From NCBI GenBank assembly GCA_050084515.1, contig CM114274.1, positions 27,156,001 to 27,220,000 on the forward strand: DNA of 64,000 nucleotides, given 5' to 3'. A program made the position numbers and the translations under genes. The notes under the pieces were generated by a model. It was not told the origin of the DNA. It searched no databases and saw only the letters and a list, made by a program, of their open reading frames with translations. Shown piece by piece: positions 40,523 through 50,269 of the stretch. Source of the DNA: Blasia pusilla. Taxonomy: Eukaryota > Marchantiophyta > Marchantiopsida > Blasiales. The number at the start of each line of letters is the position of its first letter. Position 1 is the stretch's first letter.

Positions 40523-40825
40523 AAGTATGGCTTGCAGAGAGTTCATCTAGGAGATTGGGATCTCTAATTGCCGGGGTTGGCAATGGGATACAGATTCAAT
40601 GGGCAGACATCCTTAGCGTCTTTCTCACCGTACTGAGAGCCACATTTACCTACGGCCATTCGTCGCGATGTTGGTGAGGTATTGAACCTTGATGATCCTG
40701 ATGTATGGATACGAACATGTTCTCAGAGGGCTAAGTTATCTCAGAGAGTGATGCCCATGGCGTTTGAAAACTTGACGATTGTAAACTATTGGGATACGTT
40801 AAGGTATGCAACTTTTCGGGGTTAT
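40523..40825 (+). pseudogene. pol: integrase of Gypsy-MT copy B, inverted, part 2
   Basis: Continues 35,443 after the copia-2 target duplication. The segment matching copy C VNLDDPEMWMRVCS reads LNLDDPDVWIRTCSQRA, followed by QRVMPMAFENLTI and DTLRYATFRGY. It ends near 40,825, where the sequence flips to minus-strand RNase H. The PHD-finger part present in copy C is missing here. Confidence 0.8.
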
Positions 40826-42115
40826 CGACCTACTATCCGCTGCATCCTGATTGAGCATCCCAAGTCTATGCACCACCTAGAAGTCATACTCGTGCAACAA
40901 AAGAGCCCACCTTGCAAGCTTCCCTGTAAGCTTGTCGGACTCCATCAACCACTTAAGTGGGTGATGATCAGTAATGATGGTAAAGGGATTGCCAAATAGA
41001 TAACATTTAAAATATGCGACAGTCCACGTTGCAGCCAAGAACTCACCCTCATATGAGCTATACTTTACCTCTGCAGTGTTGTTTAAGAGACTAGTGTAAG
41101 CCACCATAAAAGCTCTACCATCATCCTCATGGTGGATGACCACGGCTCCAAGCCCCAACATGCTCCAATCTATATGGAACTGGAAAGGACGCCCCCTAAT
41201 CGGTCTTCTCAATATGGGCGCGGACTTCAATCTATCCTTGAGTAGTTGAAATGCTCTCTACTACTCATCCCCCTAGTGCCACTCTTGATCCACCTTGATC
41301 AACGGCTTTGCAATCAAACTAAAATCCTTGACGTACCATCAATAGAAGTTCGCCAATCCCATGAATGCACGAACTCGTATCATATCTGTAGGGCATGCAA
41401 TGCGTGAAATAGCCTCTACCTTTATCTGTTGCACACCAAGGCCCCTTAAGTATATCGTATGACCCAGGTAATCAATCTGGTCGCAGAAGAACTTTCACTC
41501 GCCAGGATGTAGCTTCAGCCCATGTAATTACAATCGTCTAAACACCTCCTCTAGATGTCGCTCATGCTCCTCAACCATGGCCCTAAAGACTATGATGTCA
41601 TCAATGTAACACCTAGAAAAATCTAGACCTACCAAGATCCAATCCATGACCCTCACACCCTCAGCCGAGGCGTTCTTTAACCCAAATGGTAAGAACCGCC
41701 ACTGGTACAAGCAATCCTTCTCATGAGGATCGATGTCCCAAAATGCCGTCTTCTTCCTGTCCTCCAATCTGATAGGCAGATGATGGTATCTAGCTTGAAG
41801 ACCTAATGAACTGAAGATCTTTGCATGCCCAAAAGCATCAGAGATCTCCTCAAGGGTGGGCATGGCATACCTATTGGACTTCGTCTATTGATTGATAGGT
41901 CGGTAATCTCCACACATCCGCCTATCCGTCCATTTGTCATGCACATCCTTCTTGGTGGGCATGATAGTAGAAGATGCATATTCTTCATGCGACATCTCCA
42001 CTAGTCTTGCTCCAACCAAGTCCTGGCTCATACTTTGAATCAGAGCCCTCTCCATATCACTATACATGTAGGATTGTCAAAAGATTGGCGTGTCACTCGG
42101 CAACTCAATGCGGAT
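40826..42115 (-). pseudogene. pol: RT and RNase H of Gypsy-MT copy B
   Basis: Minus-strand RT pieces: MYSDMERALIQ and GARLVEMSHEEYASSTIM (41,885-42,067), then DRRMCGDYRPINQ. The frame 41,528-41,863 has MPTLEEISDAFGHAKIFSSL, LPFGLKNASAEG and CYIDDIIVF (YIDD 41,597-41,608). RNase H lies at 40,877-41,230 with FQFHIDWSMLGLGAVV (Asp), YEGEFLAATWTV (Glu) and TIITDHHPLKWLM (Asp), all three retained. The connection region between them (41,235-41,520) is broken by stops. The order continues rightwards into the methyltransferase domain. Confidence 0.85.
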
Positions 42116-42585
42116 CCCTGGGCCTTCAGCGGACCCAAATCATGCATGCTAAATGCAAAACAACTCCTATATAACTCCTAAGGAACTTGTGGATCCAGCG
42201 CCGCTCTCCTCTTGTCAGCTTAGGGCCCATATCTTGCTCCCAAGTCTCCCTCGTGACTACGGTAGGACTCTCCGGCGCGGGTGTTGGTTGCTATGGTGCA
42301 ACCCCGTCTCGGACAATATAACTTGACTGCTCCCCTGCAACCCACTACAAACTCTGATCTCCACGTGTAGTACTCGAAACCATGCTTGATGCTTTGGCTA
42401 TCATCTCCCGGCGTACCTGCAAAACATCCCAAGAAGTCCAAGGGTGTCCCTCTCGATCATCCGCGGTGTGTCGATCTCCTCGGGTCTCACTCCTAGCCAG
42501 TGCCTCAACCGTCTCAATAGGTATGGGGCTCACTAATACAATAGTTGTGATCTGTCGCATCCTCAAAACGACGTTGATCAGCCAC
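42116..42585 (-). pseudogene. pol: methyltransferase-RT linker, Gypsy-MT copy B
   Basis: The minus strand reads several frames of the linker: DFLGCFAGTPGDDSQSI and the GPKLTRGERR-like start of RT near 42,225. No known domain. The same linker, including ETRGDxHT, occurs in copy A (4,960-5,010), so it is a real part of the polyprotein, though degraded. Confidence 0.55.
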
Positions 42586-43540
42586 TCATAACCAGAAAAT
42601 CCATGTCAAGTTGTTCGGGTCCATCGCTTGACCCAAGACATGACGTCGTGATACCTCTGAGAGTGACTGTATTGCTATCACTCCTATGGGGAATCCCATC
42701 GCTTGCTCTTGCTCATTGGCGTTGGGCTTCACCAATCGGTATACCTTATCATCCCAAACCAAGCCAGGTCTGGCCTCCTTGAATGCATAGGAAGCGGGAG
42801 AACTCTTAAATGTGGGAAAGGCTGCCAATGGCATGCCAGTCCTGTTGACCATAATCAACGGTGGTCGATCATTGTGCCTCACTGCCTGTGACCGATGACC
42901 TAGATCGAGAATAGCATCCACCAACCAATCGAAGGGCATCTCCACTCTCGCATACGTCCTCTGCAAAACCTCATGTAGCACCAAGTTGGTCCACCAAAGA
43001 TGCGGGTGATGTGCTCGTGCGCCCACACTCGCCGCATCCAACAACACTGCCAGGTCGATCCATTCACGCATCTGATGTGCACTAGTCACCACGCTGGACC
43101 TCCAATCGCCGAAAATTGGCACATTCTCCAGAATGTATACTAGAGAACGAGATTGATGCTCTTATAAGTGTTGCAAGATCTGCATAATCTCCCAAAACAA
43201 CCTAGACCGAGAGTCAACTAACCCACTACCTTATCCAGCACTCGATTGGCCGTGACATGGCCAACCAGCAATGACCAAGTCTATGGTCCCTACCTGCTCC
43301 AAGTCCTTGCCCCCAACAATGAAGTGTCTCTCGGTAGGGAACTTTGGTATCCTTGGACAACGGATGCAGACAAAAATTCGGGAAAACGAAGGCATAACAG
43401 CGCCACATGGTGAAGTGAAGCGCGTCTCGCAACATCATCAATGTCCACATATAGGTACTATTGCACGCGTACTCCTGACGACAAAACAACAACTAAACCA
43501 ATGTCCCTCCAAAGAGATCAAGCATGCGAATACCCTCCTC
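42586..43540 (-). pseudogene. C5-DNA methyltransferase domain, copy B (broken)
   Basis: Minus-strand motifs in order: motif I MLDLFGG (43,505-43,525); QVGTIDLVIAGWPCHGQSSA, with the catalytic Cys codon at 43,255-43,257; GSGLVDSRSRLFWE; motif VI VYILENVPIFGD (ENV at 43,120-43,128). The open frame 42,586-43,122 carries VLLDAASVGARAHHPHLWWT (motif VIII-like, Arg partly replaced by His), PPLIMVNRTGMPLAAFPTF, ARPGLVWDDKVYRLVKPNA, EQEQAMGF and RRHVLGQAMDPNNLTWIF (motif X-like). It is the longest uninterrupted methyltransferase segment in the window (178 codons). Two in-frame stops follow the Pro-Cys motif, and motif I lies in another frame. It sits between protease and RT. Confidence 0.85.
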
Positions 43541-44552
43541 TGGATGCACCACACAATCGGGGTGGTGTCCAAAGGGTTTAGGAGCACTCCTCGCTACCTC
43601 GGGTTTGTCTCACCCGTCACGCTCTAGTGCAATCGTCTCGCTCCATGCGGTCTGCACATGCTCAGCGGCTAAGCGTTGAAGATCCTTAGTCGAGCCCCAA
43701 AGTGGTACCTCTCCTCCATGGAATGATGCGGCTACCATGACACTCCTCTCCATATAGATGTCAAGAACGAGAGTGTCCTCCGCATGGACATGTCCTTCAA
43801 TCAAATCACTAGGCTAACTGATGGCGCTGCTAAATGCTACTAAGGTCGCCATCTCTTCTGGTCGTCGCGCGATCACTCCATCGATGAATCAAACAAGTAA
43901 TGAGCTAAGGTGACCATCACCTAATTGCCATCCTGGACTATAGGATGCTGACTCCTCCTAGTAACAACACTACTCCACCAACCAAGACGTCGTAGGACTC
44001 TACATCGGTCACTATCGCCTTGATTCGCACCACGAACTCATCTCTAGAATGTCCCGGGTGAATCCTCACCACAACCTCCTTTCGGATGATATACTGTATG
44101 TTACTCGTTCCACTCAAGGACATCTATTTCTGGAATGGACAACGCTCCACATCAGCTCTCATCAAGCCCAATCCTCTGAATGCCCTTTTCTCCAACATGA
44201 GGGGTTGTGCTCCTGAATCCAACAAGACGCGCTGCGGTCTAAGAACTCTACCCCATGGACTTACCAACTGGAAGACTTCTCCCTAGTTATCCAGCAATAA
44301 AACACCAAGAGAAGCCATGGCACGCTTTATTGAGGATCTAGCGGGCATCTCCGCCATCCTAGCAGCCGCAGCCTGCCATGAATATGACGTGGACGGCCCG
44401 AGCATAGGCTCCAAGGGCAAGTCCATCACCTCCTCTGCAATCACCCTTGAGTGTGACGCAAGGACACCAACTCCACGCTCATATAGCGTAGCGGCCAGCC
44501 GTAAAACCTCGGCGGGCATACCGTCCAACGTCATAACATTGGAAGTAGAAAA
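43541..44552 (-). pseudogene. pol: retropepsin and flanking linkers, Gypsy-MT copy B
   Basis: Reading the minus strand from 44,530: MTLDGMPAEVLRLAATLYER (linker), EVFQLVSPWGRVLRPQR, then the protease active site LLDSGAQPLML (44,193-44,225, Asp-Ser-Gly-Ala intact), ADVERCPFQ, a TAG, MSLSGTSNIQYIIRKE and a conserved ESYDVLVGG segment (about 43,980) that also occurs in copy C. Minus-strand 43,610-43,804 matches the spacer before the methyltransferase (VAASFHGGEVPLWGS). The protease site is the best preserved of the three copies. Confidence 0.75.
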
Positions 44553-44909
44553 TGAAAGAGCGTAGAGAGAATGAGCTCTCAAGCTGTCTTTCCTTGAAGT
44601 ATACTCCTCCCCTCTCCCAAGCTCTCTCCATGGCAATCTATGCTCCTAAGTCACCTTCTTGGCTATTGACCTGATGTAGGAGGTCAAGGGCCTATTAAAA
44701 ATAGAAAGTAGACCATATATTCAAAATAGTACTTACCTAAAATAGTAAGTTCCTCAATATGGCTCCAAGTGAGCCGAAACGAAGGGAAAAATTGCTCCGT
44801 CAGGTTTCTCCGGGCCTCTATAGGTCATCCTCAACCTTCTGAGTCTGCCTTCCACTACTCGTGAAGGCTCTCTACTAGATCTCAACAATCTATCCTAAAA
44901 GATGTGACA
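44553..44909 (-). mobile_element. LTR fragment joined to gag, copy B
   Basis: This 357-bp stretch matches the element's own LTR (GAATGAGCTCTCAAGCTG-like start; TTGACC...GGTCAAGG; GATCTCAACAATCTATCCTA). It ends exactly at the LTR terminus GATGTGACA (44,909), next to gag sequence CTGCACACC. About 150 bp of internal element sequence present in copy A (6,970-7,118) is missing at this point. So an LTR end is joined to the element's own interior together with a deletion. Confidence 0.7.
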
Positions 44910-45600
44910 CTGCACACCAACAACATTACCAACTCTCCGGGAACTCTGATTGGGACCCATCGATGGGGTCCTCATCGCCTTGTTCAATGTGAACGAATGA
45001 GGAAGCCTGGTCTGTTTCTTGGCTTCCCTTCTATGTGGATCCAAGTTTGCACCTCCTCCACGCGTAACAACTTCGGCGGCCTCCATCTGGACAACCCTGC
45101 TCATCCAACCAGGATCCTCCATATCTCTAGCTACTCCATATGACGTTGATGCCACAAATATGGCATCGAGTAACCTTAGTGCCATAGTGGCAATCTGTTT
45201 CTGTAGCTGTTGTATCTGAGCAACCATCCCAGCCTAATGCCCGACGTCTCCCTCGACGCGTCTAGGAGGTGGGACTCTACCTCCTTAACGGGAAACTCCA
45301 CCACCCTCCGGGCGAGTCCAACTCCTTGTCCCCCAACAGAACCACGTGGTGCACAACCTCTAGGCCCACCTGGATTGACAACTCGCTCTGATATCCTCTT
45401 TGGCCCTCGGTCCGGACGTAACTCAGGGTGTAAGCTGAAACACATGGCGCGTGTGTGATCGTACCTCTGACAATAGTCACACTGATATCCTCCTGGTGCA
45501 GCACCATCTCCTCCTCCATGCTCAATGAAGTCATGAAACGCGTAGATTTTCAGGTGCCTACAACACCCAAAAATCTACGCAGTCCTTTACCTCGGTCGTC
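44910..45600 (-). pseudogene. gag: gag of Gypsy-MT copy B, internally deleted
   Basis: Minus-strand frames: 44,895-45,227 (IQQLQKQIATMALRL, DLDPHRREAKKQTRLPHSFT-like end) and 45,176-45,445. The zinc knuckle CDYCQRYDHTRAMC (about 45,438-45,480) is a complete CX2CX4HX4C and is followed by FSLHPELRPDRG, as in copy C. Immediately upstream, HGGGDGA joins the gag beginning FHDFIE at about 45,525. The middle of gag (about 850 bp in copy A) is therefore deleted, apparently at a GAG microhomology. Confidence 0.75.
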
Positions 45601-46199
45601 CATCTCGTACACCCAATTGGTAGGACCACTCAATGTGTGCTACGAATCACTAACACACTCCTCTACACTCTCCCCCTCGTTTGAAGATGACAAAGAAGGA
45701 GATGGAGGTGGTCTCTCACGTGGAGACTCTTGAAACCTCGCACCACTCCGGGTAAACCCTCTAGAGCTATTCTCAGGTCCACTACCTTGCCTCTCAAAAT
45801 CTTGAAAGAATGTCGTGATGACCCTCGTGTCCCTCTCACGCGATCACTCCCAACCTCACGAGTAATCCCTCAATCATTCAACATAAACAGACGGCACTCA
45901 ATCTATACTCTCTCACTGAGACGTGTGGTGTGTGGCAACAAGCGGCGTGGTGCGGCAAATCGGCTATTGTCTTATCATCTCATCGACGGGACATACTCTC
46001 CACTCTGGACATCGCACACAAGTTTATGTCCCCTAAACCCATACATGAATGATGCTCTCAATATCCGCACGAAACCCAATATCCAAAATAACTGCCCAAT
46101 ACTCGGAATTCCTTCATACGTGCAGGGCAAAAAATCAAAATGGGTAACTTGATAACAAATGTCGGTGTCGCTCCTCAACAATAGCAAAACTCGAGTAAT
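45601..46199 (-). mobile_element. 5' leader of Gypsy-MT copy B
   Basis: The reverse complement aligns with 800-1,450 of the window, including the ATGTATGGGTTTAGGGGACAT block. Open frames here are not conserved between copies. Confidence 0.65.
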
Positions 46200-46710
46200 C
46201 AAGTCAAATCGCACATCACATCGCACTCAGACCAAACTCTCCCTTGTGTGCACTCTCTCGCATGTCAAACCAAACCCATTCTCCTAATGAGAGGCTGGGG
46301 TTACACACACAAGGCAAGGAGGACCATAGCTCCGTTGCCTCATGACAAGAGATTTAACAAAGAGAGCATATGAGCTCTCAAGCTCTCTCTCTTGGAGGTA
46401 TGCCCCTTTCCCTCTCCCAAGCTCTCTCCTCAGTAACCTATGCTCGCATGTCACCTCCTTAGCTCTTCACTTGCTGAAGTGGGTCAAGGACCACTTCCCA
46501 AAGTGGAAAGTCAACTATATTCCAAATGGAAACTTACCCGAAATAGTAAATTTCTCTATATGGCTCCAAATGAAGCGAAACGAAGGGGGAACTTGCTCTC
46601 TCAAGTTACCCGTGGCCTCAGCAGGTCACACTTGACCTCTTGAGGCTGTCCTCAAGTATCTCCAAAGGCACTCAACTAGATCTCACCGATCTATCTTAAA
46701 AGATGTGATA
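46200..46710 (-). repeat. 5' LTR of Gypsy-MT copy B
   Basis: Matches 34,240-34,520 and 44,553-44,909. The outer end is GATGTGATA (46,710), a mutated form of GATGTGACA. Small hairpins are conserved: CACTT/AAGTG (46,468-46,481), CCACTT/AAGTGG (46,491-46,506) and CTTGAGG/CCTCAAG (46,639-46,656). The inner boundary with the leader is uncertain. Confidence 0.6.
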
Positions 46711-47541
46711 GAAGACAAACGAATGAATGACACGTATCATGTTTGTTCATGAAGCCAATTCACGATCTTTTTCTTTTAATTTTACCCTATGCTAACAAAA
46801 AAAGAGAATGGGTAAGTTTTAATAATTAGGTCATTATTATTTTATTTTAATAAATAGATAAATAAAATTCAAACATATTTCCCATGAAATCTCATAGAAT
46901 CCTTCTTACAATACTTCTTTTTCTGCATGTACTACAGTTACTTATTTTCGGAAAACTATCTTCGAATCCCAATTTATAGTCGAATCCCAATTTATAGTAT
47001 TATGTTAGAATGCTGATCTTGATTTGCAAACACATGACAATTGAGCATCAAGAAAATATTTCACATACTAGGGACATCAAGGGAAAAAAATTGAATTTAT
47101 GTGCAATATAATTACATGGACTATACACTAACTTTTAAACCATTTTTTAAACCATTTTTTAATTTCTGGTGTATTTCATAGACATCTTATCTATATTATT
47201 ATGGGGAGAGTGCCTTTCTGATTAGCTAACACCTCTATGCTTGGCACGCGAAAACTAGATAGCAAGAAAATATTTCCCACACTACAAAAATAAATAAATT
47301 TGAGTTTATGTAATCATTAATTTCTTCCATCATCTTGCAATGGCGCCTTACCCGTATAATATAGTACTATCATGTAAATGTAACTATTTGACCTTGCTAA
47401 CGAAATAGTTCGTGGAAGTTCATTAGAAACTAGTTAAAAAAGAATTTCCCACGCGTTCAGTGAAAAATCATTCTTTCGTTTCGCATTGACTTGTTCAAAG
47501 ATTAGGGCCCCATTTTTTTAAAGAACGAAGTCGACTTGGCT
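46711..47541. other. AT-rich spacer
   Basis: No gene. An 18-bp tandem repeat CGAATCCCAATTTATAGT occurs at about 46,963-46,998, and AAACCATTTTTT recurs at about 47,136-47,160. Confidence 0.5.
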
Positions 47542-48340
47542 TCAATATCGAAGGAATGGAGTCTTGTCTCCCTCGCAACCTTGCCATAGAAAGCGAGAGC
47601 CAAGAATTGAAAGTCTTGACGTTTCATCGACCATGTCCACATCCGTCAGTTTCATTTCAGGCATCCGCATGTTCGAGAAAATGGGCAGTTTGAATGCACT
47701 GCAGCTAAAACGCACCCACCGAGGGCAGAAAGAACCCTCCAGGGCCGGGACTCTTGCCACCCTGTCACATGTAGCCATGGAAAGTTCTTCGGCGTTGAAG
47801 TCGGTTAGCCATTCCAATCTACTTCCATCTGTCCAGTTCATAACGGAGGGGGTTAAGAAGTGCGCCTCTCAACCCCCTCCCTCCAACAAGCGGTATGTCG
47901 TTATGAACTGGACAGATGGAAGTAAATTGCGGCAGGACAGCTCGCGAATATCTTACGATACTGCGGAAAATTTTATCAGATAAACGTGACAGAATTCTAG
48001 GATCTCTGGAGGTGCCGCGTAGAATGTGATCGACCCAGCAGTTTCTCCTGAGAGAATGTCTGATTCGCAGGAGATGCAGATTAAAGTCGTTTCCGTTGGC
48101 CGGTGCCGACGCAGGAAGTTTTCCAAGTCGGCAAGGTCAATACTCTTGAATCCTCCACGAACCGAGCATCGAAGCATATTTGTGAAAGCATGGCGGGCAC
48201 AGGGACTAGCTATGGCCGATCCCAGGTGGAAAGCGGATAGACACGAGGGGAGGAAAGACGAGAAGAAGAAAAGCGGCGGAAGGCGTGGCAGGCACGCATG
48301 TGGAGAATCACAATCTTCGGAAAGTTGCGTATGAAGAGAT
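47542..48340. other. unrecognised region with open frames
   Basis: The plus-strand frame 47,564-47,983 (139 codons) and minus frames 47,542-47,841 and 47,953-48,177 are open. None resembles a family I can name. The short peptide MNWTDGS appears on both strands because of the inverted repeat at 47,820-47,924, which shows that part of the open-frame signal is duplication. A degraded host gene exon is possible but unsupported. Confidence 0.3.
47820..47924. repeat. nested inverted repeat
   Basis: Outer perfect 26-bp arms (47,820-47,845 and 47,899-47,924; the left arm begins TACTTCCATCTGTCC) enclose a 10-bp perfect hairpin GGAGGGGGTT/AACCCCCTCC (47,845-47,854 and 47,871-47,880). Confidence 0.95.
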
Positions 48341-48770
48341 CCATACAGGTAAGAAGTTGTTCCTCTTCTCTTTCGTCTTCGTCTCGCTTAATTTATTTCT
48401 TTCTTTCTTTCTTGGTTAGCCTTAGCACTGCCAGCCAGCCAAGCCAAGCCAAGCAGAATGAAAGAAGGGACTGGTACGAATGGGGGAGGAGGTGAGGAGC
48501 GTATTCTGGTGGTAATTATGTCGGCAGGGCAGGAGGAGGAGACAGCCTGGGCCCGCAGGTGGTCTCGTATTGACACGCCTTGCGTACAAAGTCCTTAGAA
48601 TCATTGATCCATTTCACATAAAGTGGGGGACCTCGAGAAGCAAGAAATGATTGAGATGATACGGGCGGACTCCGAGACATCGTGCTTTACGTACAAAGCA
48701 TATAAAATCATTGATCTATTTCCCTTCCAGTGGAGAAATAGTCTTACGAGGACCGCGTCTACAAGCACCA
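48341..48770. other. non-coding, simple repeats
   Basis: Holds a short TTTC microsatellite (about 48,402-48,417) and a CAGCC/AAGCC run (48,429-48,452). The words TACAAAG..TAGAATCATTGATC (48,588) and TACAAAGCATATAAAATCAT (48,690) suggest one more diverged duplication. No gene recognised. Confidence 0.4.
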
Positions 48771-49065
48771 GGAAATCATTGTCAGCTTCGAGATGGCTCC
48801 CTCGCTTCTACGAGTCTATTCGGCGCGGCATCATGGTGATAAGCACGCGGTCAGACGCTGATGGGAGCAGAGGGAAATGATTCTCTACGATATGGCCCCC
48901 TCGGTTGGAGTCGGTTCCGTCTGGTACCACATCATCGTCATAAGCACGGGGTTTATAGAGGCTTCATGGAGGCAGACGGAAATCATTGACGATGAGAATC
49001 GAGTTGGCTCCTTCCGTTATGTCTGGCGCCGCATCATCGAGATAAGCACGGGGTTAGATGCTTAA
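48771..49065. repeat. degenerate tandem repeat, three units of about 103 bp
   Basis: Units start at about 48,771, 48,873 and 48,978. Each has GGAAATSATT, a GATGGCTCCCTCG-like core and CGYATCATSGTGATAAGCACG. Copies differ substantially. Confidence 0.7.
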
Positions 49066-50269
49066 TCAGTCGAGATCCTCCACCTGGTACGACCCGATTG
49101 GGTGGCTGAGTTGAATGTTCTCGCAGTATTCTCCCTTGCCCCGACGCTCGCTCTCCTATTATGAGTCATCCACGGTACCACTCTGACCATGACCATGACA
49201 ACGACAAGGACTCGCAAACAGAGGTAATCCCCGCTAATCCATGTCTATGATTGATAGATTTTAAATAATTCCGATTATCCACGTGTTACCGCATCATCGC
49301 GTTGTCTTCACGCTGGAGATACCAAGACGAGTTGAAGTGTACTCACGGTCCTCGTCTACGAGGCCGAGGCCAGCTCAGCCGATATTACTTGATCGTGAGT
49401 GTCAATTTAACTCGAGATCAGACGGGGTTGACAGTTAACTGTCCATCGTAGTATCGGGCTGCCGAAAAAATTCTTGCCAGTCGTAGCGACCCCTACCCAA
49501 GCGATTCCTCTCACCGAAAGTAGTCCTCCGTCGCAGGTTCCATAGATGCGTCCTGTCGGTCCAATCTCGGCGTCCATTTTGACTCCGTCGCGTGGATCCA
49601 AGAGTGATATTTGAGCGCCGAACGTCTTAGTGTATTTGGACGGTGCAATCGGGACACCATCAGAAAACCGGTTGCGAACCTATGGGCGAAAGAGATCCCG
49701 TGAGGAAGGCGTGCTCCACTGTCATGGACGGTGGAAGCGAGAAACAACGTTGCTCGAGGACGAACGTTGGGGGGAATATGCTGATCTTATGCTTCAAAAA
49801 GCTGTCAGGAAGATATCCCGAAAGATCTATTTCTTGTATGCACTCGGGTGGGATACCTTCGGATCCGGATCGGCTCGCCTCTAGTGCGCCTTCAGGAAGT
49901 CGAATGCAATGAAGATTATTTTTCGTGGAAATGGGACGTGAAGTTTGGGGCTCACAATCTCCGCCTCTCACGTGGGTTCAGCACGGTGTCAAATATTCAC
50001 CCTAAACGCACAGCAATCCCGTAGGAACTCCCTTTTAAATCTGTTCCTTTCCTTTCCAGTTCTTGGAAGAAACTTTAACTTTAACTTTAACGTACGAACC
50101 TGGCAGGAGCCAGATACCCACGAGGAAAGGGGGACGAGGCCGCTTCGTGTCCGGCTGACTCCCGGTTCTACGGACTCTCATCGGGTGAATGTATGACTGT
50201 TCACCCTCATAAGCAAATTCGTTTCCGACTTATTAAAGCTATAGGAAATGCGGTGGACTTCCAATTAGT
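49066..50269. other. unassigned stretch
   Basis: Overlapping frames on both strands between 49,510 and 49,971 have no recognisable product. A short CTTTAA triplication lies at about 50,072-50,090. Nothing else of note. Confidence 0.4.

Noticed and set aside
42586-43122. Independent host methyltransferase gene or gene fragment
   Set aside because: The domain lies between protease and RT in three copies with conserved linkers, so it belongs to the retroelement.
47542-47983. Leucine-rich or receptor-like exon
   Set aside because: No repeat periodicity; part of the open-frame signal comes from the inverted repeat at 47,820-47,924.
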